Positions 1 through 11,772 of a stretch of 64,000 bases of DNA are shown piece by piece. Positions within the stretch are counted from its first letter, which is position 1. The number at the start of each line of letters is the position of its first letter. Made by a program: the position numbers and the translations under genes. This DNA comes from Undaria pinnatifida. Taxonomy: Eukaryota; Sar; Phaeophyceae; Laminariales; Alariaceae. Below the pieces are notes generated by a model. The model ran no database searches and was not told the origin of the DNA. It was given only the letters and a program-made list of their open reading frames with translations. The DNA is taken from assembly GCA_012845835.1 (NCBI GenBank), contig JABAKD010000023.1, forward strand, positions 3,486,200-3,550,199, written 5' to 3'.

Positions 1-1170
1 GATTGCGCGTACTACTGGTTGCGTGTCCTCATTAAGGATATAGGTCGGTGACTCCCCTTGCAACTACAGTGTAGCTATCAAGGTCAACAGGGTGATGTCA
101 CTCAGTCTGTGCGCGGAAACTATAAAACCCGTTCCTGAGGGGGACAAAATCTTTCAGCTGTGGAAGGAAATGCATCAGTTTCTCAAGTGAATCCTGTAAG
201 TCGAATGACTGGTGAGGGGAGGGCGGAGTTTTTGAGGACGTGGGGGCCTGGGTTTGATCAAGAGAGAGCGGGGGGGGGGGGGGGGGGGGGGCAGCTCAAT
301 CTGTGCGTGGAAACAAAAAATACTTTAAGGCGATAAATCTGACGGTTTTGGAAAGAATGCACCAGTTTATCATGTATATCCTGTAAGTCGTACAACCTGT
401 GAGGAGAGGGCGGGGCGTTCGAGGGGGTGGGGGCGGAGGTGGGGGGAGGAGGGGGGGGCGGGGGGGGCGAAAGCGTTTTGTAAACAACATATGTAGGCCG
501 CGTAAATGTAAGGGTTAGCTATTCTCGTGGTGCTAGGTCTAGGCGATGGTGCGGGTGGTGGGGAAGAAGGGGGAGTTGGGGCGGGGGGGGTTGCAGCAGC
601 GGCATGGACGGATCTAGAACAATAATGGGGTGATATCAAGGGCGTGGCCAAGTGTTTATTACTCCGGCAGATTTCGATGTTAGGTGAGGCGTTTGAGCAA
701 GAAGGATTGGGGGGAAAACGAAGGGGGGGGGGAGATTCGGGGGGGGGGGGAGGGGGGGGGGGGGAGGGGGGGGGGGGGCGAGGGCAGGGGGAAATATTTT
801 CAAGAGGTTTAGGTCACATGTAATATTTTATATAAATACACTCCAGCTGTGAGATCGAAGATTTGGTTAAAACTCATCTTTGCAAACTTGTGCGTGATAC
901 TTCGATCGCGCGTATTACGCACATTTGTAGGTGCTTGCTATACGCGTGGTGCTAGGTCTAATCAATTGCGCGGGTGGTGGGGAAGGAGGGAGCGTTGGGG
1001 TGAATGAAAGCTACTTTATGGATGGCTAGAAATATATTTGGGACGTGATATCAATTGCGCAAAAGTGTTCATTACTTTGACCGATTTCCATTGTAGGTAG
1101 GGCGTTAGAACAAAAGGGCAGAAAAAAAAAGCGGGGGAGCGGGGGGGGGGGGGGGGGGGGGGGGAGCGGA
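1..1170 (+). repeat. Module-A / poly-G repeat array 1
   Basis: The window opens inside a copy of a dispersed repeat. Positions 1-75 match the end of module A (the stretch reading gtcctcattaaggatatagg, then ggtcggtgactccccttgc). After it come units that each contain 'ggaaactataaa', 'ctgacagctgtgg' or 'ctgacggttttgg', 'cagtttatcatgtatatcc' and a long G tract (for example 270-291, 722-777 and 1141-1164). A second, partial module A lies at 838-925. The same units recur at 12.8-13.6, 36.6-38.3, 50.5-51.0 and 52.4-52.8 kb. No coding potential is visible. The left edge is cut by the window. Confidence 0.85.
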
Positions 1171-3775
1171 AACTAATTGGAGCTATATTAGTCGCAACAT
1201 GACAGATGATACAAGTTTATTCGACTTCATATAGGGACGACATCTACGCTATACACTATACACCACCTCATACATGATTCCTCCGTCTCCCTTGCCGCCT
1301 CGATAAGGCATGCTGCGAATGATGCCCTAGCAGGCTTGTAGCGAGTGGCGAGGGTCTTTCTGGCGGGTGTAAGGACAGACTCACCCTCAAGGAGTGATAC
1401 CTTTTTGCTGCTGCGTGCGGCCGCGAGGCTTAGGCGTGGCGGAAGAGTTGGATCGCACGTGATGCGTTAGGCATGGTCACGTACGATTCGCGCGTTTTTT
1501 TAGGCAGCAGCGGCGGAACAGCAATGCTTAATCGGGATGCTCGTGCGCGGAGGCAGGCGGCACTACGAGCTAAACTATTGCGCAGTCTCGGTTTGCGTGG
1601 AGGGAACTGCGCCGGCAGGAGGCTGGATTCGACAAAGAAAGAGGGCGACTGGCCGTCGACGGGCGGGGAAGAGACGGATTAAATTCTCCCTGAGAGTTTT
1701 TTTTTTTTTCAGATCAGCACCGCCAGCTGCGTCGAGCATTTGTTTTTTTTTTGGGACGAAGGAGAAGGGGAACCGACTGAAACTGAGTGTGAACGAGAGC
1801 AAGTGCGAAGGAGCTGGCCGAGTGAGCTAAGGCGATGAGGCGGCCATGGAAAACGACGGCAGGAGGATGGCACACGGACGGACACCCAGGACCAGCACGG
1901 ACATCATCATCGCGAGAGCAGCGATCGTCTTTTTTTTTCACGGCTATTTTACGAGGCAGTAGTACAACATGTCAGTTACGTCACTGATTTTCGTCGAGTC
2001 TGTAGAAGAGTTGTGTACCCTTCATGGAGAACGAGCCCCCCCATTTTTCAATTTTCAGGCGCGGGCGTAGTAGCTGCGCTGCAACCTGGCAGATAACCTG
2101 GGAAGACGGGGCGATCATTGATACTTATATTTAATTTATTGTGGTTTTTGGTTCGATTGCTCTTGTTTTACTGCATGCCCGCGGGTCGTCACTCTGACAG
2201 CACTCCAGATAGCAGGTGCGTCCGTCTGTGCTCACAATTTCCGTGCGGTTCGAACGGTGCAGGCAGCCCAAACGCTGCCGTTTGTAGCCGCGAGTTGGTT
2301 AGTTGTGGGAACGGGGGAACTCTGTTCTGTGGTGGAGTGGATACCCACGGCCATGCGAGTTCAGTTTGCACATTGGACCTCTTCACTTGTGCACTGTCTT
2401 CGTATCGTGCGTTTTAGGCGAGAAATCAGTAGTATTTCCCGGACGAATTTCGATTTCGCTTTGGCTTTTCGGATCTTTCGAGGGATCCAGCATCTTTGTT
2501 TGACATCGGACTGTAGATTTTTCACGAGAGTTGATGTGAGACAACAGCAACATGTATGTATATTCTCGAATATGCGCAACTAGTACCCCCGTCAAGAGCA
2601 TTTTGTGTCCAGCAAGGAAACTGTTGCCCTCTTTCTACCCACCTGATGCCACGACGAAAGCCTCTGCGCGCTGACTCGTTGCTTTTTTGCTGGTCTCCTG
2701 GTCGCGGCTACAACCAACTTCCACTCTGCGTCGTCATCTATGTGAAAATGTCGTATCAAAGCCTCCGTACAATTGTGAGTGCACAGGGGACACTCCTTGC
2801 CTTCTCCGCGCTTCAGACGGCAATTATTTGACCGTTCTCGCCATGGTTCGGCTAAGATAGAACCGCCAGGTTAACGTTTACTTCCCGAAGCAGGGCCAGA
2901 CAGGAGGCATATTTTAGCCGAAAACCGTAGTGACACTCACCTTTGTGGGTGTCGTTGTCAAACCAAGAATGAAGCTTGCTGCTGCTGCAGTCGCATGGGA
3001 AGCCGCCACAAAAATACGATGTAACTACCAGATGGAGCGTTATCTTTGTTCTCTTCGGATGTAAGACCGTGAGCAGGTGCAGGCGTTGCTGCAGCTGTTA
3101 TAGCAGGTGCGGGCATCGTTATAGCAGGTCATGCTGCTGGTGTGGACGTCGCAGGAAGAGAAGGAGGTGGTGGTCCGCCAGTCGGAACATAATCCATCGG
3201 ATCAGGCATTGGATTTGCTACGTTGCAGCTGGTTGATGGATCAAGAGGCTGAGTGGGCAGTGGATGTGTGTGCCCCGTGGGCCGGAAGCAGCTTCAGGAA
3301 GCATGACGCTAGCAGATCCTGAAATAAATACAGGGTATCACGCGGCTTGCAAAGATGAGTATCGACATAATAAACGTTTTAGTCACGGCTGACGTGTTGA
3401 GAATATTTGATTCAAAATAATACGGCTACGAATTGGTGTAAAATTATGTCTAATACCTGGTAATACTGCCGGTGTGGAGCGTATCAGGTTATCCTCGAGC
3501 CTGGTATAGGTCAGTGCATACTCGTATATATATTCGTGGGAACTTTTTCTTGCACACAAATCGACTTGCGGAAAATGCGAGAGCGTGAGTAAGCAACACT
3601 CGACGAAAAATCGACGAGCATTGGGATTGCTGAACCCTATACGCGATAAAAAATTGCGGGCAAGGACCGGGGGGGAGAAGGGACGACACCTACCTGTGAC
3701 CACGGACTAATAGCCGGTAATATATTCAAAACCGAAATATAAAAAAAAACGTTCGTGTGCACTTTCTAGTACGGG
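1171..3775. other. Unassigned region, possible small exons
   Basis: No recognisable gene. Short open frames exist at 1534-1682 (basic, Arg-rich) and at about 3075-3192, where a frame preceded by a possible 3' splice site reads Ala/Gly/Val-rich and could form one membrane helix before a Gly tail and a stop. Neither has a homologue I recognise, and the Ala/Gly frame overlaps an imperfect 'gcaggtgcgg' simple repeat. T-rich tracts near 1700-1760 and 1930 look like intron or UTR sequence. Treat as non-coding unless transcript data say otherwise. Confidence 0.3.
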
Positions 3776-4150
3776 GGTAACACCTGGGCCAGCCCGGTGG
3801 GCCGACCCATGGGCCGGCTCTTCAAATCGACGTGCTGGCCCATATGAAGCCTGTGTCTCGTAGGCCTCGCTGCGAATGTCATGGGCCAGGCCGACAATTT
3901 CGAAAAATTGATGGGCCGGGCAGGGCCGATGTAACTTGAAATTCGATGGGCCGGGCCGGGCTGCAGTCCACCCTCCAAAACAATTGACGGCCCGGCGTCT
4001 GAAAGTTTAATGGGCCGGGCCAGGCCACGGTTCATCCTAAAACGAAATTGATGGGCCGGGCCGGGTCGTGGCCCATCCTATGAAAATTTGGTCTGGGCCG
4101 GGCCGGGCCGCGGCCCACTACATAAAAAAATGATGGGCCGCCCCACCAGC
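3776..4150. repeat. GGGCC-rich minisatellite, about 56-bp period
   Basis: A motif of the form 'ttgatgggccgggccggg' recurs at least six times with spacers of roughly 50-60 bp (about 3909, 3944, 4010, 4050, 4094 and 4131). Copies are diverged by a few bases, and several carry an inverted 'ggcccat' partner, so single copies can form GC hairpins. No coding function is suggested. Confidence 0.8.
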
Positions 4151-4741
4151 ACCGGCCCATGACAGGCACTGGTTGTCATGCTCAGCCCCTAACATTGGAA
4201 CCACAGCCAAAGTGCGCCGGTTCAGCATTTTTTTTCCCGATCCTATACGCACCCTTTGCTGAGAAGATCCCACATCGTGCCCCACACGTCACAACGTGCC
4301 GCCCGCCCTCCGTTGTCGTTCCTCACGTCACATTGATCAATCGCCCCACTTGCCTATACCGCTCCACCGGCTCTCTCACGGCGCTGAGAAACTACACTTC
4401 AACGGGTGCCACCTCTTCCGATCCCCCCCTGCGCCCGAAGTCCTCGAGAGTCCTTCTACTTCAACCTTGTACGCACGTACTACAGTCAACGATCCCTGGG
4501 CGACCCGTGAGTGGAGTGAGAGACCTCGATTGTTGCCCAAGCATGTATTGTTTGCTTCCTGCAGAATTTGTGTTGTTTATTGGCAGGCATCGCGCCTGTG
4601 CATGAGTAGCAGCGCGTGTGGTTCGGGTATGCGTACACACCAAGACATGAATCGAACGTACGGGCATGTGTTCCACAGCGCTCACCTCGTGCAATGCAGC
4701 GGGGACGCAGGCCAGGAGACCTGGAAACGGTTTTTACATTG
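4151..4741. other. Unassigned, no recognised gene
   Basis: Two overlapping open frames of about 148 codons run here in different phases (4159-4605 starts with ATG). Both are Cys/Pro/Ser-rich with no domain I recognise. Coexisting long frames in a C-rich stretch are expected by composition, so I do not call a gene. Confidence 0.3.
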
Positions 4742-4885
4742 ATGTACATATTGTAGACACAACACGCACCAGCCGAAGTACCAACAAATATTTTGGACAC
4801 AACACGCACCAGCCGAAGTGCCAACGAAAATTATTGTGGACACAAACACGCACCAGCCAAAGTGCCAACAAATACACGTGGTGGG
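4742..4885. repeat. Tandem repeat, three copies of about 45-50 bp
   Basis: The unit containing 'acacgcaccagccgaagt' followed by 'ccaacaaata' appears three times head to tail, starting near 4757, 4800 and 4843, with small differences. It has no evident coding role. Confidence 0.8.
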
Positions 4886-5679
4886 TGCATGGTGCTTGAC
4901 GAAAGATCTGCGTCCGGAACAGGAAACCGGGTGATCATGACCTGGCCCAGCCCCCTGTCCCAGCTCGCGCCTACATTGTAATCTTGTTGGGTCGCCGCCA
5001 CAATTCACGACCCTCCCGACACCAACGCGATCCGCCGACGTGAACTCTGTGTGTGATTGTTTTTGTCTGGCTCACCCCTCAATCCTTTTGAAAAAAACGT
5101 TTACGCGCATATCGACACACGAGAGCCGATGAGCTACGAGACAGTATATCCTAGACATTTACCAGTAGTAGAGAAGTAGATAGCGACAGGTATAGTCTAA
5201 TGACAAGTGCGTCTGTCCATGACGCGACCCTGCGGTGCACTCAGTGTACAGCATCTTGCATCACGGAGTGAATGTTGCTTCTGCGATTCTGTTTGCCTTT
5301 CAATTCGGGTGCTCCATCCACGACAATAATATCAAATGCCCTGCTCCTGTATTACCTAGAAGAAACGCTTGGTATGGCCGGCGCGGTATTCGTCGAACTT
5401 GGTTTTGACACCTTGTGGCTGTGAAGCCCCAACCCAAACTGAGGTGTCTAGCCGTACAGGGCCTGGTTCATCGCATGGGACCAAAAGGTAACGAACAAGC
5501 ATTTCTTAGCCTCTCCTGGCATGTAGAGGTGCGTGGACCTTTCCCTGACGCTGACTTAGAGCAGAAATAAGCTGGAGAGTGAAACACGACGCAATGCACA
5601 TTTCCATGTCCAACTAGAGACACAAATAGCGGTCCTCCGGTATTATTGGGCAATTCCTATACTGTATGTATATACACAA

Positions 5680-5699
5680 GCCGACTATTAATAGTCGGC
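5680..5699. other. Perfect 20-bp palindrome
   Basis: GCCGACTATTAATAGTCGGC is its own reverse complement. It is flanked by looser inverted sequence (atactgtatgta on the left, tacatactgtat on the right), so about 65 bp from 5659 to 5723 can fold back. It may be a tiny fold-back element or a dimeric protein site. Confidence 0.6.
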
Positions 5700-5929
5700 G
5701 ACCATGGTACATACTGTATTTATTTATGAGTTGGCGAGCCCTGTCAGGTTGAAACATTTTGGTCAAAACGTGCTACTATTTAAGAGCCAGCCCACGATGA
5801 TTGAGGTGTGCAGCAGAATGTCGCCGAGTTCCAAACGTGAGGAGCCCGACAATATGTCACCGGAAAAATGACCTCGAAGACATTCGTTCGCACAAACTTG
5901 AACAAGCATCTACGCGTTAGTCCTCGAAA

Positions 5930-6030
5930 GAAAAATAGTCTCAAAATACGCGCAAGTGTGTTGAGCTAAAGCTTTATTTTTCCCCATCCGCCGGTGGATA
6001 GAAAAAAAAGAAAAAAAAAAGTCTCTACCC
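5930..6030 (+). repeat. SINE-like A-tailed repeat, copy 1
   Basis: The stretch 'aaaatacgcgcaagtgtg', then 'tgagcta', then 'tatttttccccatccgccgg', ends in an A-rich tail at 6001-6020. A related copy with the same order and an A tail lies on the minus strand at about 9341-9462. Shared body plus A tail suggests a small retroposon. I see no clear A and B boxes and no target duplication. Confidence 0.45.
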
Positions 6031-6129
6031 GCGTGAAGTTACTTGATAAATATGACTAACAGCTAGTTCCTCACCTGAGGAGCTCAATCGGACCGGTACA
6101 CTATATTATTTAATCAAACAACTGCCACC

Positions 6130-6215
6130 ACTACCGGGGGATGCTAGGGGGGTCCTTTTCGGGACCTTGTTTCGCGCGGGGCCTCGCCGTTACTCGCGCG
6201 AGTAACCCCCTGTTA
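6130..6215. other. Hairpin cluster with 18-bp perfect palindrome
   Basis: GTTACTCGCGCGAGTAAC at 6189-6206 is a perfect palindrome, and a ggtcc...ggacc stem lies just upstream at about 6150-6166. A near-identical palindrome with one mismatch pair occurs at 14537-14554. Function unknown; both could be ends of a mobile element. Confidence 0.5.
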
Positions 6216-6853
6216 TAGGCGCCCATAGGCGTTCGTGCTGTTATATTTTTCGGATATATATATTAAATATATATAAAATCATTCCTTGAATATCGAGTCA
6301 TTCTTTGGTGTCATGGACTTTGGTCAGGAGTTTTTTTGTCTCGGCCTAAGTATGCGATTCGCGGAACTGGAATTCTCAGTCGAATATGGCTTGATTCGAG
6401 CGCCGCCTTCGGGGGGCGGCTCCAACGCCCCTCGCCCTGCCGTGTCCGTTCCGCACATCGACGTGAACGCGGACGGGCGCCGAGCGAGACGAGCGAGTGT
6501 CGAGGAGGAATTTTGGAAAAATTGTTGAATCTTAATGGCTGCAACGCCTGAATGATTTACAAAATTGGCATCATTTCCAAACGTTACGTGATAATGTTTG
6601 GAATTTTGCGGTGGCATACTCTCGAGCGTTAGTTTCTTTGCTGTACTTTTTTACTAGTTTGTTTGGTTTCTTGCTCGGCATGTTATTGCTTTTGTTTCTG
6701 CTCGTTTTGCCAGCTGGAAATTCATTTTTTTAGTGTGGGTTCACCTAAAACGTGACACAACTTACGATGATATCCAACAACTTCGTGACACAACTTACCG
6801 ACGGCAAGACGTTTCGTGACCAAATAACTCCCAAATCATGATACTTTCACGTA

Positions 6854-7932
6854 CAGTGGGGGTTGCGGTTTAAGATAGCGGTGTGCCATACCGACGAAAA
6901 CTATATGAAACACGTTGCTCTCCTAAATCGGTTTAAGATATGTTTTATCTTAAAGCGAGATTTTGGGTTAAAATTTACTTATCTATAACAGAACATATGG
7001 GTTTTAGAGAGCCCGGGCCTGGGGTCAAGAGCGCTTAAAGGGCAGGATGTTGCCGTTGTGCCTATTCGAAGTGTTGAAAACGCATTTCGTATTGTTTACG
7101 CAATATTTACCGTGCGTTGGAGGGCCGACACGCAGCACGATCCTTCCTTGTTGCGTACTCGCGGAGTATATTAAAACAAAAGTAAATATAAAGAAGAAAC
7201 ACCTGCGTGAGAATAGCTCACTAGGCTACGTAGAGTATATTGTCGAATGAATTGTTCTCTTTGGCAGGGTTATTCCAACATCATCTATACCCTGTAAGCA
7301 GCCAACATAACACAGAGAGAGGTGAAGCAGCATGGGCATCACTCACGGTACTACTGTACGTATTATTGTATCTCGGACGCAAAAAACAAGAAGCAGAAAA
7401 ACAACAAAAAACACAAGCTACAGCAGCAGTATTACATTGAGAGCGACTCAAGCTTCCAACAAGGTGCCACCCCTCACTACCAGTGAACCTCACACACTTA
7501 CACCCCTGAACCTCACACACCCACATCCCTGAATCAGACAGACATCCATCCCATGCGTATGACAGCAGCTCTGCAACGTTACAAAAAGACTGCCATGATA
7601 GTTTGCTTCGTTTTCCTCCACCCAAACTCCCTCATCGAAGCCAACTTCGCCTTGCGAAGGTGGTACGACACCTCGGCCATGTTACATTGTGTTTCAGCCA
7701 GTAAAGCTGTGAGCTGTGTGTCTACCTTGTTCTGCTGTATGCCTACATGCCTACGGGTGATCGTTACTCAGGGTTTCTAGGCTACAGCACTACACGGGCA
7801 GGCGGGGTTGGGGGTATGTTCGGTTTAAGATAATCGATGTTCGGTTTAAGATAAGGTGTGCCAAGCCATTTTTGAATCTCTTAAACACGTGATTCTCTTA
7901 AACTAGGCTATCTTAAACCGCAACCCCCACTG
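6854..7932. mobile_element. Tc1/mariner-like non-autonomous DNA transposon
   Basis: The element has perfect terminal inverted repeats of 26 bp: the left end begins CAGTGGGGGTTGCGGTTTAA and the right end is its exact complement, ending at 7932. It is flanked by TA on both sides (6852-6853 and 7933-7934), as expected for Tc1/mariner TA insertion, and the CAGTG terminus also fits that superfamily. The motif 'cggtttaagata' is repeated below the ends (about 6866, 6929, 7825 and 7842), probable transposase binding sites. The 1079-bp interior contains no transposase frame with DDE/D motifs, so it would need a helper. Confidence 0.85.
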
Positions 7933-8858
7933 TAACAGAATTTCGAGACAAACCCAAGCATGTAGAGCCGTCTCTTCGGCCTTTGGCCCTGGCGTTAGCA
8001 CGGCCGCTGACACTCCAGGCAGCCTCTGCTGAAGGCATGAACGAATGCGGTTGATTCGCAGCGAACTATCCCGCTGTGCTCGCTTCTATGTGGCCATTGT
8101 CCATGCCATTTCATGTCACCTCCCTTCTGTTTTGAGCTCGTCGTCGTACGGTTGAGGTACGAGGAAACCCGTACATACTGGGTGAGAACAGCAGTATGTA
8201 CGACGAGTATGAACGCCAATTGACGACATTGGCAAGCACACAACAGCAGGTGTAGCAGCAGTAGCCGAAGGGCGAAACTTCTAGCACATAATGCAGCAAC
8301 TAGCAGCAACCAGAACTGCAGCAGATAGCTCGAAGTGCAGTGCGAGTGCCGTTGGCAAGTTTAGTCGTACACGCATCACTCTGTCCAATATATTACAGAA
8401 TCTCGAGACAAAACCTAGCACGTAGAAGAGCCATCTCTTCGGCCTTTGGCCCTGGCTTTAGCATGGCCGCTGACACTCCAGGCAGCCTCTGCTGTAGGCA
8501 TGAACGAATGCGGTTGATTCGCAGCGAACTATCCCGCTGTGCTCGCTTCTATGTGGCCATTGTCCATGCCATTTCATGTCACCTCCCTTTTGTTTTGAGC
8601 TCGTCGTCGTACAGTGGAGGTACGAGGAAACCCGTACGTACTCGGTGAGAACATCAGTATGTACGACGAGCATGAACGCCAATTGACGACACTGGCAAGC
8701 ACACAACAGCAGGTGTAGCAGCAGTAGCCGAAGGGCGAAACTTCTAGCACATAATGCAGCAACTAGTAGCAACCAGAACTACAGCAGATAGCTCAAAGTG
8801 CAGTGCGAGTGCCGTTGGCAAGTTTAGTCGTACACGCATCACTCTGTCCAATATATAA
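7933..8858. repeat. 463-bp tandem duplication
   Basis: Two head-to-tail copies (about 7933-8393 and 8394-8858) are nearly identical, from 'cagaatttcgagacaaacc' or 'cagaatctcgagacaaaacc' to 'cactctgtccaatata'. A short minus-strand frame is open in both copies but consists largely of Leu/Cys/Arg encoded by CAG/CAA-rich sequence, and I do not recognise it. Copy 1 begins exactly at the right end of the Tc1/mariner-like element. Confidence 0.85.
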
Positions 8859-9288
8859 CAACTGTTTATGTCCATATTGATGAAGAAGAAAAAATCACAT
8901 TTCCTGTAAGAATGATACGTCGTACGATCGGGCGTTCTGGTGTGCTCCTGCCGAAGGACCATCGAGCACACCGCATGTTTCACCCAAACAAGAGCCAACA
9001 AGAGGCAGGGCAGGGGCCCCCAACACAGAGACACGTGACAACCACGGCCAGCTGTCGATCGCCTAATTGGCCGGTAGTCCGTGCTTCGGTGGGTGTATCG
9101 GAAGTCGTTCGTAGTACTACAGCTGTAGACTGTCGAAAGACCACGTGACATGTGACATCCCGTTCTGGTGGCAGCCTCGCCAGTAGACCCCCCAATATTT
9201 ATTTTTCTCTTCTTTTTCTTGGCCCCATGCACCCATTTCCTTTCCTTTCTCTTCTTTGTTCTTTGTTTCTTTTTTCCAATTGACTTGC
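8859..9288. other. No recognised gene
   Basis: Nothing recognisable in this stretch except a T/C-rich tract at 9196-9276. Confidence 0.4.
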
Positions 9289-9895
9289 GTCTGTTGTGCG
9301 TATGCGTAGTGATAGATACTAAGTGTGGTATATACGTGGTACTTTTTTTTTTTTTTTTTCTTGTCCTCCGGCGGATGGGGAAAAATATAGCATTTCGTAG
9401 CTCACCACACTTCCACGTATTTTCACACGCGTCGTGTGTCGGTTTAACTCAGTTGCTTTCGCAGTAGTCTTTCTTGGGTTGCAAGCGGTATAGTCGGTTT
9501 TCCCAGGCGCGAGTAATGAGACGTATGCACCGGTATGGACCTGGCGCATCGTATACTGACTCCCGATTTCACTTTTATATGTTTCTGGTGGAGGCATGAA
9601 TTGCGTCAGCTGTGATTTATGCGTGTGCCACCTTGGGTTGTTTATAGTCGGTTTTCCCAGGCGCGAGTAATGAGACGTATGCGCCGGTATGGACCTGGCG
9701 CATCGTATACTGACTCCCGATTTCACTTTTATATGTTTCTGGTGGAGGCATGAATTGCGTCAGCTGTGATTTATGCGTGTACCACCTTGGGTTGTTTGTG
9801 TGTTTCCCTAGGGTATTCCTCTGCTTCAGAGTGACTGGAACCAGTCCTGTGACCACGCACTGGATTGTGCGAGTTAATAATGTGAGAACGACAAC
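9289..9895 (+). mobile_element. AAC-tailed retroposon-like repeat, copy 1 (expanded)
   Basis: This matches the repeat at 55064-55394 from 'gtatgcgtagtgatagatac' to the 3' end 'gcgagttaatgtgagaac' with AAC-rich tail. Two things enlarge it. A separate sequence is inserted at about 9341-9462, and an internal stretch of about 154 bp (9489-9642 and 9643-9796) is tandemly duplicated. The 3' end keeps a hairpin (tcagagtgactgga) and a second stem before the tail. It is probably a SINE or a short LINE 3' fragment. Confidence 0.65.
9341..9462 (-). repeat. SINE-like A-tailed repeat, copy 2, nested
   Basis: Read on the minus strand this has 'gtgaaaatacgtggaagtg', then 'tgagcta', then 'ccccatccgccgg' and a pure A tail (T run at 9343-9359 on the plus strand). 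It interrupts the AAC-tailed repeat: the uninterrupted order is preserved at 55110. It resembles the copy at 5930-6030. Confidence 0.5.
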
Positions 9896-10149
9896 ATAAC
9901 AACTGAAATATTGCCTGTTTCTTGACCTTTCAGCTGCTTCCTGAAAATTTGGTTTTTCTGCCAACACGAATTTAAACCTTTTCGCGATTTTTTCTTTTTT
10001 TTTGTCTATCTAGTGTAAGTTGAACTTCCTACCATTTGCCGCTAATTAGCCGCCTGCGCATTATTAGTTGCGGAACGGTCCAGCTTTAGCTTTTCTTTGA
10101 TTACCACAATTTGTTTTGTAGTTGACAAAGCTTCATCGGCTGAGATCTG

Positions 10150-10312
10150 GGCTTGGCTCATCAGCTCCACACCGCCCAGCACCGCATCGCAGCGCTATAG
10201 CTCACAGCAACGAAGCGCCGTGCAGTGCCCTGCGGCTCAGCTCAGCAGCGCACCGCAGCGCAGCGCTAGCTTAGCAGAGCGAAGCGCTATGCTTTGCCGT
10301 GCTCTGCCGTCG
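10150..10312. repeat. GC-rich short-period repeat (CAGCG family)
   Basis: Imperfect reiterations of 'cgcagcgcta', 'gcagcgcacc' and 'agcgaagcgc' fill this stretch. It is low complexity; the open frame across it is compositional. Confidence 0.7.
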
Positions 10313-10482
10313 CGATCGTTCGTTGTTCATTATATCTAAAACTCCGCGTAGGCTGATATTTAGGTATTTGGCGCTTTATTCTATATCGCGTCAACCATCG
10401 TAATATCATACAATGTGGGGGAGGGAATGTAATCTCTTCTATGCAAAGATCCTGCTTTGTTTAAATCAATTGTCAGCCGGCC

Positions 10483-10557
10483 GCCCCGGTGGTCTAGTGG
10501 TTTTACCCTCGAATACTACCAACGTTTGGTTGTCCTTGAGTTCGACACCCACCACGA
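10483..10557 (+). other. tRNA-like sequence (pseudo-tRNA or SINE head)
   Basis: TGGTCTAGTGG at 10490-10500 matches an internal box A, and GAGTTCGACACCC at 10538-10550 resembles box B, 37 bp downstream as in tRNA genes. The T-arm stem pairs poorly and I cannot fold a clean acceptor or anticodon arm. An A-rich stretch follows at 10560-10590. A tRNA-derived SINE or dead tRNA copy is more likely than a working tRNA. Confidence 0.4.
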
Positions 10558-10599
10558 TGAAATTTGACTTTCTTTGCAAAAATGAAATAAAAAAAGAGA

Positions 10600-11644
10600 T
10601 CAACTGCTGAGAGCGCCTGCTAGGTACAATTCGACGCGAGTCGACGAGGGAAGAAAATGCTCGATTCTCCTTGCGGTAAAAATGAAGGCACGTGCCGAAG
10701 TGGGGAGGGAGGAGGAGGGCCCGCTATGTGACCCCGGATCTGAGTTACTACTGGGAGGGAGCGCGAGAATGGTGCGGGGATGATAAATGGGATGAGGAAA
10801 AAAAAATGTTGTAAAGAAAGGTATATGATTATTTCTACCAGTAAATAATATGTCAGTCTCTAGGAAATACGCACGGCACCATCAGCAGTCGTCATGGTAG
10901 AGACACTCCGGATATTTTGTATTGAGGGGACGCGTCCGATTTCGACAACGTGAAAGCACCCACGAAGCAAAGATAGCAGACACACATATCCCGCCTTCTC
11001 GAGAAAAAACAGAGAAGAAGCGCTACGCCAACCTCCCGTACGAGCAAAGCCACCCCCGCACCTATCTTAGACAACGCCGACGCAACGAGAGATCGCCCTC
11101 CTCTTCTTCGTTTTCCTCCTCGCCCGCAACCACGCAGACCAATCAATGCGACAGCCTTCACGTAACAAACAAAACAATCTTCTTCCAAAACCTCGCCGTC
11201 TGACATGGCCCCATGTCGACGTTTGATGCAAACCGACTTTGCATCCTGTCGACTTCGAACCTCCATTGCCACGGGGACAGCAGTGCAGTCTCTTCATTAA
11301 TGCCAAGGCCTCCTTCGTTTCGCCTAGAGGCGACGCAGGTTCTCAATAATACTCTTTTCGATATTTTTGTTTGATAGACGCCAACTTTTACTTGACGGCG
11401 CATTTAACATAGTGTGTTTCGCCTATCCTTGCCTTCTTTGTCGTATAATATTACGTTTTTTTTCTGTCAAATCATGACTTTCATAATCCCATGTTCGTAT
11501 TAAACTCTTGGCATTACTTTAAAGTTCAATGCATGCCAAATCGGACAGCTACACCTTAAGTTACAGTTGTCGAAGTGCTGCCCTGCCCTACCCGAAGCAT
11601 GTGCGCCGGCGGATGCCGGCGCCCATGCGGAGCCCTTGTATAAA
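10600..11644. other. No recognised gene
   Basis: A minus-strand frame (11272 to 10892) is open for 126 codons but I recognise no domain, and overlapping frames are open on both strands. Otherwise nothing is visible. Confidence 0.3.
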
Positions 11645-11772
11645 AATTAAAATACACTCTCTCCAGCTGTGAGATCGAAGATTTTGTCGAAACTCATCCT
11701 CGCAAGCTGTGTGTGATACTCCGATCGCGCATACTATTACGGGTTGTGTGTCCTCATTTAAAGATATAACTT
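11645..11772 (+). repeat. Module A copy
   Basis: 'aaaatacactctctccagct', then 'gatcgaagattttgtcgaaac', then 'gtgtgatactccgatcgcgc' match the module consensus. The copy breaks off before the 'ggtcggcgactcccc' end. Confidence 0.85.
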
